From Afipia sp. (GTDB lineage Bacteria; Pseudomonadota; Alphaproteobacteria; Rhizobiales; Xanthobacteraceae), in contig JANINQ010000006.1 of NCBI GenBank assembly GCA_024508675.1, positions 186,001-250,000 on the forward strand: a stretch of DNA of 64,000 nucleotides, read 5' to 3'. Shown piece after piece: positions 44,154 through 54,055 of the stretch. The position numbers were made by a program, and so were the translations under genes. The notes under the pieces were generated by a model. That model did not search any database, was not told the origin of the DNA, and saw nothing but the letters and a program-made list of their open reading frames with translations. Within the stretch, counting starts at the first letter, position 1, and the number at the start of each line of letters is the position of its first letter.

Positions 44154-45539
44154 TCAGACCAGCGTGCCTTTGAAGACTCTGGTTTCGGTGAGTATCACCG
44201 CAAGACTTTGCAGCGCCTCCGACAGCTTTTGTCGATCGGGAATTGCGCCCAGCGCGATACGTACCGCCTGAGGGACATCACTGTTGCCGTCCGTTGCAAA
44301 TTCACCGGCTTCACTCAGCGCCAATCCTCGCCGCTGCGCCTTGTCCACGATGTCGGAGGCGCTGCGCCCTTTGCCGAGCGACATCCAGATGTGAAATCCC
44401 GGAGCGCGGCTGGTGGAAAGATTCAGGATGCTCCCGGCCATCGCTTGCCGCGCCTCGGCTTCCCGACGGACTCCTGCGGCGATTTCCCCGGCGATTCCGC
44501 TTCTGATCCATTCGGCCGCAAGGCCGGTCATCAGCGGCGGCGTCATCAGCGTCAGGCTCCGCAGATGCCGTGCCACATCGTCGAGGGATTCCGCATCTGG
44601 CATCACAAGAAACGCGGTGCGGAGAAACGGTGAAATGCACTTCGCAAGTGTCGCGACATGAATCGTCTCATGTGGCGCGAGTGCGAGAAATGACGGCGGA
44701 GCTTGATGGAGGATCGGACTGTAGGGATCGTCCTCGATGAAAGTCAGACCCGCCCGCCTGGCGACGCGGATCAGATCCTGACGCCGGCGTTCGGGCATGA
44801 TCAGCGTCGTCGGATTGTGCAGCGTGGGATTGAGATAGACCAAGCGTGCACCGTGCTTGCGCGCGGCCTTCTCGAGCAAGTCAGGACGCATGCCGTGCTC
44901 GTCAGCGGTAATGCCTGCAAGATCGCGATTCATGTTTTTTGCGAGCGCAGTGAAGCCGGAATAGGTGAGATGATCGGTAAGGATCACCTCTCCCTCGCGT
45001 GTCCGCGACGACAGAACCGCCGCGAGCAGACACTGCGCGCCGGTGCCGACAGCTACTCTGTCCACCGGCAGACGCGCCGCGGCCTTATCCAGCCAGAGCG
45101 TCCCCGCCGCCCGTTCCGCAGGCGATCCCGGCCCCGGGTGATAGGACAACAGCGCACCGGCACTCGAGCGCTTCAGCAACCCGTCGATGCCGGTTCGGAT
45201 CAGCATCGGCAGGTTGATCCCGTAAGGCGGCGGCGGAATGTTCATGGACAGATCGAGGATCGGCTCATCCGGTCCGCCGGGTGTGACGAAGGTTCCTCGG
45301 CCGGGGGCTGCGTCAATGAGATTGCGGCGGCGCGCCTCCGCGAATGCGCGAGTGACTGTGGTCAAGTCCACTCCGAGCCGCTGCGCAAGATCACGCTGAG
45401 GCGGCAAGCGGTCCCCGGGCTGCAGGCGTCCGTTGGCACGCGCGTCGGCCAGCGCGCCGGCGATGCGCAAATAAAGCGGGCCGTCGCCCCCTTTCAGGTC
45501 GGGAAGCCATTCGCTGTCTTTGTCGAGCCGCGCGCTCAT
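44154..45539 (-). CDS. MocR-type regulator (GntR helix-turn-helix fused to an aminotransferase-like domain)
   Basis: A 461-residue fusion: GntR winged helix (about residues 20-85, GDRLPPQRDLAQRLGVDLTT then AFAEARRRNLI) and a fold-type I aminotransferase domain to the end. The PLP-lysine segment is seen in LAKCISPFLRT, and the PLP-aspartate region in FIEDDPYSPI. These regulators sense PLP or amino compounds. Start at 45539 (MSARLDKDS). A perfect 9-bp palindrome lies 20-44 bp upstream and is likely its own operator. Its target may be the divergent gap or the EamA exporter. Confidence 0.87.
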   Translation of the reverse strand: MSARLDKDSEWLPDLKGGDGPLYLRIAGALADARANGRLQPGDRLPPQRDLAQRLGVDLTTVTRAFAEARRRNLIDAAPGRGTFVTPGGPDEPILDLSMNIPPPPYGINLPMLIRTGIDGLLKRSSAGALLSYHPGPGSPAERAAGTLWLDKAAARLPVDRVAVGTGAQCLLAAVLSSRTREGEVILTDHLTYSGFTALAKNMNRDLAGITADEHGMRPDLLEKAARKHGARLVYLNPTLHNPTTLIMPERRRQDLIRVARRAGLTFIEDDPYSPILHQAPPSFLALAPHETIHVATLAKCISPFLRTAFLVMPDAESLDDVARHLRSLTLMTPPLMTGLAAEWIRSGIAGEIAAGVRREAEARQAMAGSILNLSTSRAPGFHIWMSLGKGRSASDIVDKAQRRGLALSEAGEFATDGNSDVPQAVRIALGAIPDRQKLSEALQSLAVILTETRVFKGTLV

Positions 45540-45558
45540 GTATATCTCTGCATTGTTG

Positions 45559-45583
45559 GCATACAATTTGTCATATTGTATGC
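45559..45583. promoter_or_regulatory. Palindromic operator candidate before the MocR gene
   Basis: GCATACAAT (45559-45567) and ATTGTATGC (45575-45583) are perfect inverted 9-mers with a 7-base spacer, in an AT-rich promoter-like stretch just before the MocR start. Confidence 0.65.
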
Positions 45584-46037
45584 ATTCATTGATTGTAATA
45601 ATAGCCTTCAATGCGAGGAGGTTCCGCGCAAAGGTACTGCAAGGGAACAAAGGACCCGCCATGCCGCACGCCAGGGGGCATCAACCCTTGCTCCAGCCTG
45701 GACACACCGGAACTTCCGGGCAGAGGCTCGGAAGCAGAGGAACGGTATTCTTCAAGCGATTCCAGAAGTTTGCACCCGGATGCGCAATCCGCGGCCCCAA
45801 TTCGACCCTTGCAGACGTCATCCCGCAGTGCGGGACCTTTGCGCTACGTCAATCTCTTTCGCCGTCCGAACCAATATCATTCCTCATCCTTCAATCTGGA
45901 TTCGCATCTTCGTGCGCCGCTCTTGGGGGAAGAACGAGCCGACGGGTCAGTGACTTGCGACGCAAGCCCCTCCGTTTTTTTCGTAACGCAGCCCGCCCTT
46001 CCGCGCGCCGCGTGAATTTATGTTGGGAGATCGCTTC
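45584..46037. other. Intergenic region upstream of fixN
   Basis: About 450 bases without a convincing gene. It contains the MocR promoter side, a small dyad TCCCGC-AGT-GCGGGA at 45821-45835, and the FixK-type box at 45839-45852. Short open frames exist but have no ribosome site or family character. Confidence 0.55.
45839..45852. promoter_or_regulatory. FixK/FNR-type box upstream of fixN
   Basis: TTGCGCTACGTCAA fits the FixK2 consensus TTG(A/C)-N6-(T/G)CAA. It lies 186 bp before the fixN ATG. With a class II site the transcript would start about 40 bp downstream, leaving a leader of roughly 140 bases. Oxygen-limited induction is expected by analogy with Bradyrhizobium. Confidence 0.65.
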
Positions 46038-47660
<1,623 letters not shown>

Positions 47661-47672
47661 GGAGCACGGTCC

Positions 47673-48404
47673 ATGTCGATTTTGAAGAACCACGCCACGC
47701 TCGAAAAGAACGCGACGCTGCTGCTGATCGCATCGCTCGCCGTGGTCACGGTGGGCGGCATCGTGGAAATCGCGCCGCTGTTCTATCTGCAGAACACGAT
47801 CGAGAAGGTCGAAGGCATGCGCCCCTACACGCCGCTGGAGCTTGCGGGACGCAATATCTACATCCGTGAAGGCTGCTACGCCTGCCACTCGCAGATGATC
47901 CGGCCCTTCCGCGACGAGGTCGAACGCTACGGCCATTACAGCCTCGCCGCGGAGTCGATGTACGATCACTCCTTCCAGTGGGGATCGAAGCGCACCGGCC
48001 CCGATCTCGCGCGCGTCGGCCAGCGCTATTCGAACGAATGGCATGTCCAGCACCTGATCTCGCCGCGATCGGTCGTGCCTGAAACGGTGATGCCGAGCTA
48101 CGCCTTCCTCAAGGACAACCCACTCGACACCAGCGGGATTTCAGCGCACCTCGTCGCCAACCGCCGCCTCGGCGTTCCCTATACGGATGACATGATCGCC
48201 AATGCCACAGCGGACCTGAAGGCGCAGGCCGATCCGGACGCAGACACCAAGGGTTTGGAAACCCGCTATCCCAAAGCCAAGGCCGCCGACTTCGACGGCA
48301 ACAAGCAGGCGCTGACAGAAATGGATGCGCTCGTCGCCTATCTCCAGATGCTCGGCACGCTGGTCGATTTCTCGACCTATGACGAAGTCTCCGGTTCTCG
48401 CTGA
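47673..48404 (+). CDS. fixO: cbb3-type cytochrome c oxidase subunit II (mono-haem)
   Basis: A 243-residue membrane-anchored c-type cytochrome. One N-terminal helix ([21 protein letters not shown], roughly residues 14-34) and one haem motif CYACH ([10 protein letters not shown]), with a methionine ligand likely in VMPSY. Transfers electrons towards FixN. Ribosome site AAGGAGC before the ATG. Confidence 0.95.
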   Translation: MSILKNHATLEKNATLLLIASLAVVTVGGIVEIAPLFYLQNTIEKVEGMRPYTPLELAGRNIYIREGCYACHSQMIRPFRDEVERYGHYSLAAESMYDHSFQWGSKRTGPDLARVGQRYSNEWHVQHLISPRSVVPETVMPSYAFLKDNPLDTSGISAHLVANRRLGVPYTDDMIANATADLKAQADPDADTKGLETRYPKAKAADFDGNKQALTEMDALVAYLQMLGTLVDFSTYDEVSGSR

Positions 48405-48414
48405 GGAGGAACGA

Positions 48415-48567
48415 ATGGAAACCTACACCGCCATGCGTCTCATGGCCGATAGCTGGGGCTTGCTGTGCATGGCCCTGTTCTTCATCGGCGCCGTGATTTT
48501 CGCATTCCGCCCCGGCAGCCGCTCTCTCGCCGATGAGGCCGCCCGCATTCCTTTCAAGGACGAGTGA
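48415..48567 (+). CDS. fixQ: cbb3 oxidase small subunit CcoQ/FixQ
   Basis: A 50-residue single-helix protein: METYTAMRLMADSWGLLCMA start, one membrane helix, then a charged tail. GAGGAGGA precedes the ATG at 48415. Position between fixO and fixP and size are diagnostic; it stabilises the oxidase. Confidence 0.92.
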   Translation: METYTAMRLMADSWGLLCMALFFIGAVIFAFRPGSRSLADEAARIPFKDE

Positions 48568-48568
48568 T

Positions 48569-49438
48569 ATGAGCCAAAAGCCAATCGATGAGTTTTCTGG
48601 CGTCTCCACCACCGGCCACGAATGGGACGGCATCAAGGAACTCGACAATCCGATGCCGCGCTGGTGGCTGATCATCTACTACGCGACCATCGTGTGGGCG
48701 GTAGGCTACATGATCGCCTATCCCGCCTGGCCTCTCATCCGCACGGCGACAACGGGTCTTCTCGGCTATTCCAGCCGCGCCGACGTCAAGGCGGAGCTGG
48801 CCGCAGCCAAGGCGACCAAGGCCGACTATATCGCGGCGATCGGCTCCAAGTCGGTCACCGAAATCCTCGCCGACGAGAAGCTGCGGACCTTTGCGGCTGC
48901 GGCGGGTGCGGCTGCGTTCAAGGTCAACTGCGTGCAGTGCCATGGCTCCGGCGCGCAGGGATCGCCCGGCTATCCGAATCTCAACGACGACGAATGGCTG
49001 TGGGGCGGCAAGCCGCAGCAGATTCAGCAGACCATCGCTCACGGCGTTCGTTACGCCGAAGATCCGAATACCCGGGTGTCGGAAATGCCGGCGTTCGGCA
49101 GCATCCTGAAGCCGGATGAAATCACGCAGGCCGCCTCCTTTGTGGCTTCGCTTTCCGGCAAGGCCGGAAATGCGAGCGCGCAGGAGATCGCCGCTGGCAA
49201 GCAGGTCTTCGCACAGAACTGCGCGGCCTGTCACGGCGACGACGGCAAGGGCAATCGCGAGATGGGCGCACCGAACCTGACGGACGCGATCTGGCTTTAC
49301 GGCTCGACGCCGGCGGCCATCGCCACGCAAATCAAATCGCCGCGGCACGGCGTCATGCCTGCCTGGGGCGTGCGCCTCGGCGACACAACGGTGAAGGAAC
49401 TGACGGTTTATGTTCATTCGCTCGGAGGCGGTGAATAG
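48569..49438 (+). CDS. fixP: cbb3-type cytochrome c oxidase subunit III (di-haem)
   Basis: A 289-residue cytochrome with an N-terminal membrane helix (WWLIIYYATIVWAVGYMIAY) and two haem c motifs, CVQCH and CAACH, each followed by a C-type domain with Met ligands (EMPAFG, VMPAWG). Accepts electrons from soluble cytochrome c. It starts 1 bp after fixQ. Confidence 0.95.
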   Translation: MSQKPIDEFSGVSTTGHEWDGIKELDNPMPRWWLIIYYATIVWAVGYMIAYPAWPLIRTATTGLLGYSSRADVKAELAAAKATKADYIAAIGSKSVTEILADEKLRTFAAAAGAAAFKVNCVQCHGSGAQGSPGYPNLNDDEWLWGGKPQQIQQTIAHGVRYAEDPNTRVSEMPAFGSILKPDEITQAASFVASLSGKAGNASAQEIAAGKQVFAQNCAACHGDDGKGNREMGAPNLTDAIWLYGSTPAAIATQIKSPRHGVMPAWGVRLGDTTVKELTVYVHSLGGGE

Positions 49439-49464
49439 AACAGCCGTCAATATCGACGTGCGAT

Positions 49465-49496
49465 GCCCGGCCTGATCCTTTCGCATTGAGCCGGGC
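49465..49496. terminator. Hairpin between fixP and fixG
   Basis: GCCCGGC (49465-49471) and GCCGGGC (49490-49496) form a 7-bp stem around an 18-base loop in the 108-bp gap. It may reduce read-through or stabilise fixNOQP RNA. I saw no second FixK box in this gap. Confidence 0.45.
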
Positions 49497-49546
49497 GTCT
49501 GCATCTGAAAAGTGAGCGGCGTTTCGCCAGAGCGCTGCGGGAGAAG

Positions 49547-51112
49547 ATGGCAATGCTCGAAGCGCCGGAGATCGAAACATTTGACGCGACGGCGGTAAAC
49601 TCGGCCCGGATACGCCAGCCGCTCTACGCCGCCCGCAAGAAGATCTTCCCGAAACGGGCCGAAGGCCGGTTCCGGCGCTTCAAATGGATCGTGATGCTGA
49701 TCACCCTCGGCATCTATTATCTGACGCCGTGGCTGCGCTGGAACCGCGGGCCTTATGCGCCCGATCAGGGCGTGCTGGTGGATCTCGCCAACCGCCGCTT
49801 CTATTTTTTCCCGATCGAAATCTGGCCGCAGGAATTTTACTTCGTGGCCGGCCTGCTGATCATGGCGGGCTTCGGGCTTTTCCTCGTGACCTCGACCGTC
49901 GGACGCGCGTGGTGCGGCTACACCTGTCCGCAGACCGTGTGGGTCGATCTCTTCCTCGTGGTCGAACGCGCCGTCGAAGGCGACCGCAACGCCCGCATCA
50001 AGCTCGACAGCGCGCCATGGTCGGTGGGCAAGCTGTTCAAGCGCGTTTCCAAGCACCTGATCTGGCTGGTCATCGCCGTGCTGACCGGCGGCGCATGGAT
50101 TTTCTATTTCGCGGATGCCCCGACCCTGCTCCGCAGCCTGCTGGCCGGACAGGCTGCGCCGGTCGCCTATATGACAATCGCGATCCTGACCGCGACCACC
50201 TACATTTTCGGCGGGCTGATGCGCGAGCAGGTCTGCACCTACATGTGCCCGTGGCCGCGCATTCAGGCGGCGATGCTCGACGAGAATTCGCTGACCGTCA
50301 CTTATAATGACTGGCGCGGCGAGCCGCGCTCGCGCCACACCAGAAAGGCGATGGCTGCGGGACAGACGGTCGGCGACTGCGTCGACTGCAACGCCTGCGT
50401 GGCCGTCTGCCCGATGGGTATCGACATCCGCGACGGCCAGCAGCTCGAATGCATCACCTGCGCGCTGTGCATCGACGCCTGCGACAACGTCATGGACAAG
50501 ATCGGCAAGGAGCGCGGGCTTATCTCCTACGCGACACTCGCGGAGTATCAATCCAACAAGGCGCTGGCCACGCTTGGCAATACTTCCGACATCGATCCGC
50601 GGCGCGTGCGCGGCCCGGACGGCAAGCTGTCGGACAAGGTTGCGGTGTTCCATCTGAAGAAACTGCTGAGACCGCGCACCCTGATCTACTTCGCGGCATG
50701 GTCGCTGGTGGGGCTGGGCCTGATCTATGCGCTGCTCACGCGGGAACGGCTCCAGGTCAATGTTCTGGCGGACCGCAATCCGCAGTTCGTCGTCCTCTCG
50801 GACGGCTCGATCCGCAACGGCTATACGGTTAAACTGCTCAACATGATCCCCGAACCGCGCACTTTCACGGTGACCCTGAAGAACCTGCCGGGCGGAGAAA
50901 TGAATGTCGTCGGCATGGATCAGCAGTCGGAGAGCTATTTCACCGTCGAGGTCGAGCCGGACAAGCTCAAGACGCTCAAGGTCTTCGTGCGTCAGCCGCG
51001 CGAAAATGTCGCCGGCCACCGGCAGCATTTCAAGTTCGAGGTCGAAGACAGGGCTGGTCACGAAAGCAGCCACTACGAAGCCACATTCGAAGCACCGGAT
51101 ACGAGCAAATGA
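49547..51112 (+). CDS. fixG: cbb3 oxidase assembly iron-sulfur protein CcoG/FixG
   Basis: A 521-residue membrane protein with about five helices and two ferredoxin-type clusters (CVDCNACVAVCP and CITCALCIDACD), plus CGYTCPQTVW earlier. CcoG acts as a cupric reductase that supplies Cu(I) for the oxidase copper centre. C-terminal immunoglobulin-like domain after residue 400. Start 49547 with GGGAGAAG; an ATG two codons later is an alternative. Ends with ATGA overlap into fixH. Confidence 0.93.
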   Translation: MAMLEAPEIETFDATAVNSARIRQPLYAARKKIFPKRAEGRFRRFKWIVMLITLGIYYLTPWLRWNRGPYAPDQGVLVDLANRRFYFFPIEIWPQEFYFVAGLLIMAGFGLFLVTSTVGRAWCGYTCPQTVWVDLFLVVERAVEGDRNARIKLDSAPWSVGKLFKRVSKHLIWLVIAVLTGGAWIFYFADAPTLLRSLLAGQAAPVAYMTIAILTATTYIFGGLMREQVCTYMCPWPRIQAAMLDENSLTVTYNDWRGEPRSRHTRKAMAAGQTVGDCVDCNACVAVCPMGIDIRDGQQLECITCALCIDACDNVMDKIGKERGLISYATLAEYQSNKALATLGNTSDIDPRRVRGPDGKLSDKVAVFHLKKLLRPRTLIYFAAWSLVGLGLIYALLTRERLQVNVLADRNPQFVVLSDGSIRNGYTVKLLNMIPEPRTFTVTLKNLPGGEMNVVGMDQQSESYFTVEVEPDKLKTLKVFVRQPRENVAGHRQHFKFEVEDRAGHESSHYEATFEAPDTSK

Positions 51113-51603
51113 ACCTGGCAAACCCAAATCGCGAGTTCACCGGCCGACACATGCTGGCGATCATGGTCGCCTTCTTCTCGGTCATCATCACCGTGAACCT
51201 GACGATGGCATTTCTCGCCCGCTCGAGCTGGACCGGCTTCGTCGCTGAAAACACGCATGTGGCGAGCCGCCAGTTCAACGCGAAAATGGCGGAAGCTCGC
51301 GCGCAGGCGGCACTCGGCTGGAAATCGGAACTCGTCATCGCCAACGGCAAGGTCAGCTACCGCCTGATCGACAAGGCCGGCAATGCGGTGGCGACGAAAC
51401 GCGCCACGGCCAATTTCCGCCGGCCCGCCTATGCCGCGGAAGATCAGGAAGTGGCGCTGGTCCGTCAGCCTGACGGCCTGCTGTCCGCATCCGTCGAATT
51501 GCGCGACGGCATCTGGAGCGTCGAGATTCAGACCGAGGTCGACACCGACCGTCCTTATCGCGAAACGCGGCGGCTGACACTGCGCAACGGAGTGATTCAA
51601 TGA
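51109..51603 (+). CDS. fixH: cbb3 oxidase assembly protein CcoH/FixH
   Basis: A 164-residue membrane-anchored periplasmic protein with one N-terminal helix (MLAIMVAFFSVIITVNLTMA) and an FGV-like beta domain. FixH helps oxidase assembly, by analogy with Rhodobacter CcoH. ATGA overlaps at both ends mark tight co-translation. Confidence 0.9.
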   Translation: MNLANPNREFTGRHMLAIMVAFFSVIITVNLTMAFLARSSWTGFVAENTHVASRQFNAKMAEARAQAALGWKSELVIANGKVSYRLIDKAGNAVATKRATANFRRPAYAAEDQEVALVRQPDGLLSASVELRDGIWSVEIQTEVDTDRPYRETRRLTLRNGVIQ

Positions 51604-53858
51604 GCTGTTGCGCGCCTGGCGCTGAACTTTACGTTGCCGGTTCCTTCGGCTCCGACGAGTTGCGCCAAGCCGCCCGCAGTCTCGGCGACGGAACCGCCCG
51701 GATCGAACTGTCGGTGCCTGCCATCCACTGCGGCGCCTGCATCCATACCGTGGAAAAGGGACTGTCGCGTCTCGATGGCGTGATGGATGCCCGGGTGAAT
51801 CTCTCGACCAGACGCGTCTCCATCCGCTTCAGGGAAAACAATCCGCCACCGCTGGCGGAAACCCTGGTCGGGCTTGGCTATCCGCCACACCTTTTCGACG
51901 AAAGCGAGACCAGCAATGACAGAACCATGTCCGAGCTGCTGCGGGGCCTGGCGGTGTCCGGCTTCGCCGCCGGCAACATCATGCTGCTCTCGGTGTCTGT
52001 CTGGTCCGGCGCGGACGGCGCCACGCGCGATATGTTTCACTGGATTTCCGCGCTGATTGCCCTGCCCGCGCTGGCGTTCGGCGGCGGCATCTTCTACCGC
52101 TCGGCCTGGCAGGCGCTGCGGCATGGGCGCATGAACATGGATGTGCCGATCGCCATCGGCGTAACCCTTGCCTACGTGATGAGTCTCTTCGAGACGATCA
52201 ACCATGGCCCTCACGCCTATTTCGACGCCGCCGCGTCGCTGCTGTTCTTTCTTCTCATCGGCCGGACGCTGGATCACATGATGCGCGACAAGGCGCGCTC
52301 CGCCGTGGTGGGTCTTGCGCGTCTTGCTCCCCGCGGCGCGATCGTGATCGCTGCGGACGGCAGCCGCGAGTATACGCCGGTGAGCGGGATCGAGCCCGGC
52401 AACCGGCTTCTGATCGCTGCGGGCGAGCGCATTCCTGTGGATGCGCAGGTCGTCAGCGGCGCGTCCGATCTCGATTGCTCCCTGATCAACGGCGAAAGCC
52501 GGCCGCAATCCGTCATCGCAGGCTCGGCCGTGCGCGCAGGAACGCTCAACCTGACCGGCCCGCTGACACTGGAGGCCACCGCGCGCGCGGACGATTCCTT
52601 CCTTGCCGAAATGATGCGGATGATGGAGGCCGCCGAAGGCGGTCGCACGCGCTACCGGCGCATTGCAGACCGCGTCTCGGCCCTCTATGCGCCGGTCGTC
52701 CATCTGACGGCTTTCGTCACCTTCCTCGGCTGGATGGCGATCGACGGCGACTGGCACAAGGCGATCACCATCGCCATCGCGGTGCTCATCATCACTTGTC
52801 CTTGCGCGCTCGGCCTCGCCGTGCCGATCGTTCAGGTGGTCGCCGCCCGCCGCCTGTTCGAGCGCGGCGTGATGGTGCGCGACGGCTCCGCCATGGAACG
52901 GCTGACCGAGATCGACGCCGTAGTGTTCGATAAAACCGGAACGCTGACGCTGGGGCAGCCGCGCCTGATCAATGTCGCGGATATTTCACCCGACATGCTC
53001 GCCGCCGCGGCTTCCTTGGGCGCGCATTCCCGCCACCCCTTCTCACAGGCCATCGCACGCAGCACGGACACCGCGATCGTCGATTTCGATGCCATCACCG
53101 AAGTCCCTGGCTTCGGAATCGAAGGCAGGCAGGGAGCCTCCGTCTGGCGGCTTGGCCGCGCGGGATGGGCGTTGGGACAGGACAACGATTCCGCGTCGTC
53201 GTCATGGCCGGGAACAATTCTCACATGTGACGGCCATGAACGCGCACGCTTCATGTTCGAGGATATTCTGCGTCCGGGCGCAGCGCAGACAGTTCAGACG
53301 CTTGGACGGGCCGGCAAGTCGGTTGAAATTCTGTCGGGCGATACCGAAGCCGCCTGCCGTGCCGTGGCGGAGAGTCTCGGCGTCCGGCGCTATGCGGCAG
53401 CCCTGCTGCCGTCCGAGAAAGTGGCGCGCATCGTCGAGATGGCGGACAACGGACACAAGGCGCTCATGGTCGGCGATGGCCTGAACGACGCACCGGCGCT
53501 GGGCGCCGCGCATGTCTCGATCGCACCTGCCACCGCAGCCGACATCGGCCGCAACATGGCCGACCTCGTATTCCTGCACGACAACCTCGATGCCGTGCCG
53601 CTCGCCATCAGCGTCTCCGAGCGGGCCGGCGAGCTCATCCGTCAGAATATCGCCCTTGCCATCGTGTATAATGTCATCGCGGTGCCGATCGCCATTCTCG
53701 GCCATGTCACGCCGCTGATCGCGGCGATTGCCATGTCGGGCTCGTCGCTGCTGGTCATCGCGAATGCCTTGCGTCTGCTTCGGACCGGCGAGAAGGTTGC
53801 CGCGAGCCCCACCGGCGCGCCCGCCATGGGCCTCTACCCGAAGGGCAGCAGCACATGA
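51600..53858 (+). CDS. fixI: Copper-transporting P1B-type ATPase CcoI/FixI
   Basis: A 752-residue pump. N-terminal metal domain with CGAC (about residue 43), a Cys pair near the start (MSCCAP), membrane motif CPCALG, phosphorylation loop DKTGTLT and hinge GDGLNDAPAL. It delivers copper for the cbb3 centre rather than for detoxification, as the operon shows. Full length with no frameshift. Confidence 0.93.
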   Translation: MSCCAPGAELYVAGSFGSDELRQAARSLGDGTARIELSVPAIHCGACIHTVEKGLSRLDGVMDARVNLSTRRVSIRFRENNPPPLAETLVGLGYPPHLFDESETSNDRTMSELLRGLAVSGFAAGNIMLLSVSVWSGADGATRDMFHWISALIALPALAFGGGIFYRSAWQALRHGRMNMDVPIAIGVTLAYVMSLFETINHGPHAYFDAAASLLFFLLIGRTLDHMMRDKARSAVVGLARLAPRGAIVIAADGSREYTPVSGIEPGNRLLIAAGERIPVDAQVVSGASDLDCSLINGESRPQSVIAGSAVRAGTLNLTGPLTLEATARADDSFLAEMMRMMEAAEGGRTRYRRIADRVSALYAPVVHLTAFVTFLGWMAIDGDWHKAITIAIAVLIITCPCALGLAVPIVQVVAARRLFERGVMVRDGSAMERLTEIDAVVFDKTGTLTLGQPRLINVADISPDMLAAAASLGAHSRHPFSQAIARSTDTAIVDFDAITEVPGFGIEGRQGASVWRLGRAGWALGQDNDSASSSWPGTILTCDGHERARFMFEDILRPGAAQTVQTLGRAGKSVEILSGDTEAACRAVAESLGVRRYAAALLPSEKVARIVEMADNGHKALMVGDGLNDAPALGAAHVSIAPATAADIGRNMADLVFLHDNLDAVPLAISVSERAGELIRQNIALAIVYNVIAVPIAILGHVTPLIAAIAMSGSSLLVIANALRLLRTGEKVAASPTGAPAMGLYPKGSST

Positions 53859-54040
53859 GTGTTCTCGTCTATCTCATCCCGGCAGCATTGCTTTTCGGCC
53901 TCGCCAGTCTCATCGCCTTCCTCTGGGCGTTGAAAAGCGGCCAGTATGAAGATCTGGACGGCGCGGGCGAACGGATTCTCATCGAACCCGAGCCGCAGGC
54001 AACACCGGGACATGGAAAGCCGGCCCCGAAACAGGCCTAA
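53855..54040 (+). CDS. fixS: cbb3 oxidase maturation protein CcoS/FixS
   Basis: A 61-residue single-helix protein (VLVYLIPAALLFGLASLIAF) with the typical WALKSGQYEDLDG segment. ATGA overlap with fixI. Needed for cofactor insertion in Rhodobacter CcoS. Converges on the exported-protein gene. Confidence 0.92.
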   Translation: MSVLVYLIPAALLFGLASLIAFLWALKSGQYEDLDGAGERILIEPEPQATPGHGKPAPKQA

Positions 54041-54055
54041 GCCATCGCAAAGCTT

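Noticed and set aside
45611-46015. Short open frames upstream of fixN
   Set aside because: No ribosome sites, no family character, and the stretch holds the FixK-type box.
46020-46037. Earlier ATG for fixN
   Set aside because: The ATG at 46038 has GGGAG at the right distance, whereas the earlier one would have that site inside its own coding sequence.
48554-51127. An 857-codon open frame on the minus strand across fixP and fixG
   Set aside because: It is antisense to two certain genes with strong motifs, has no family character and is explained by high-GC codon bias.
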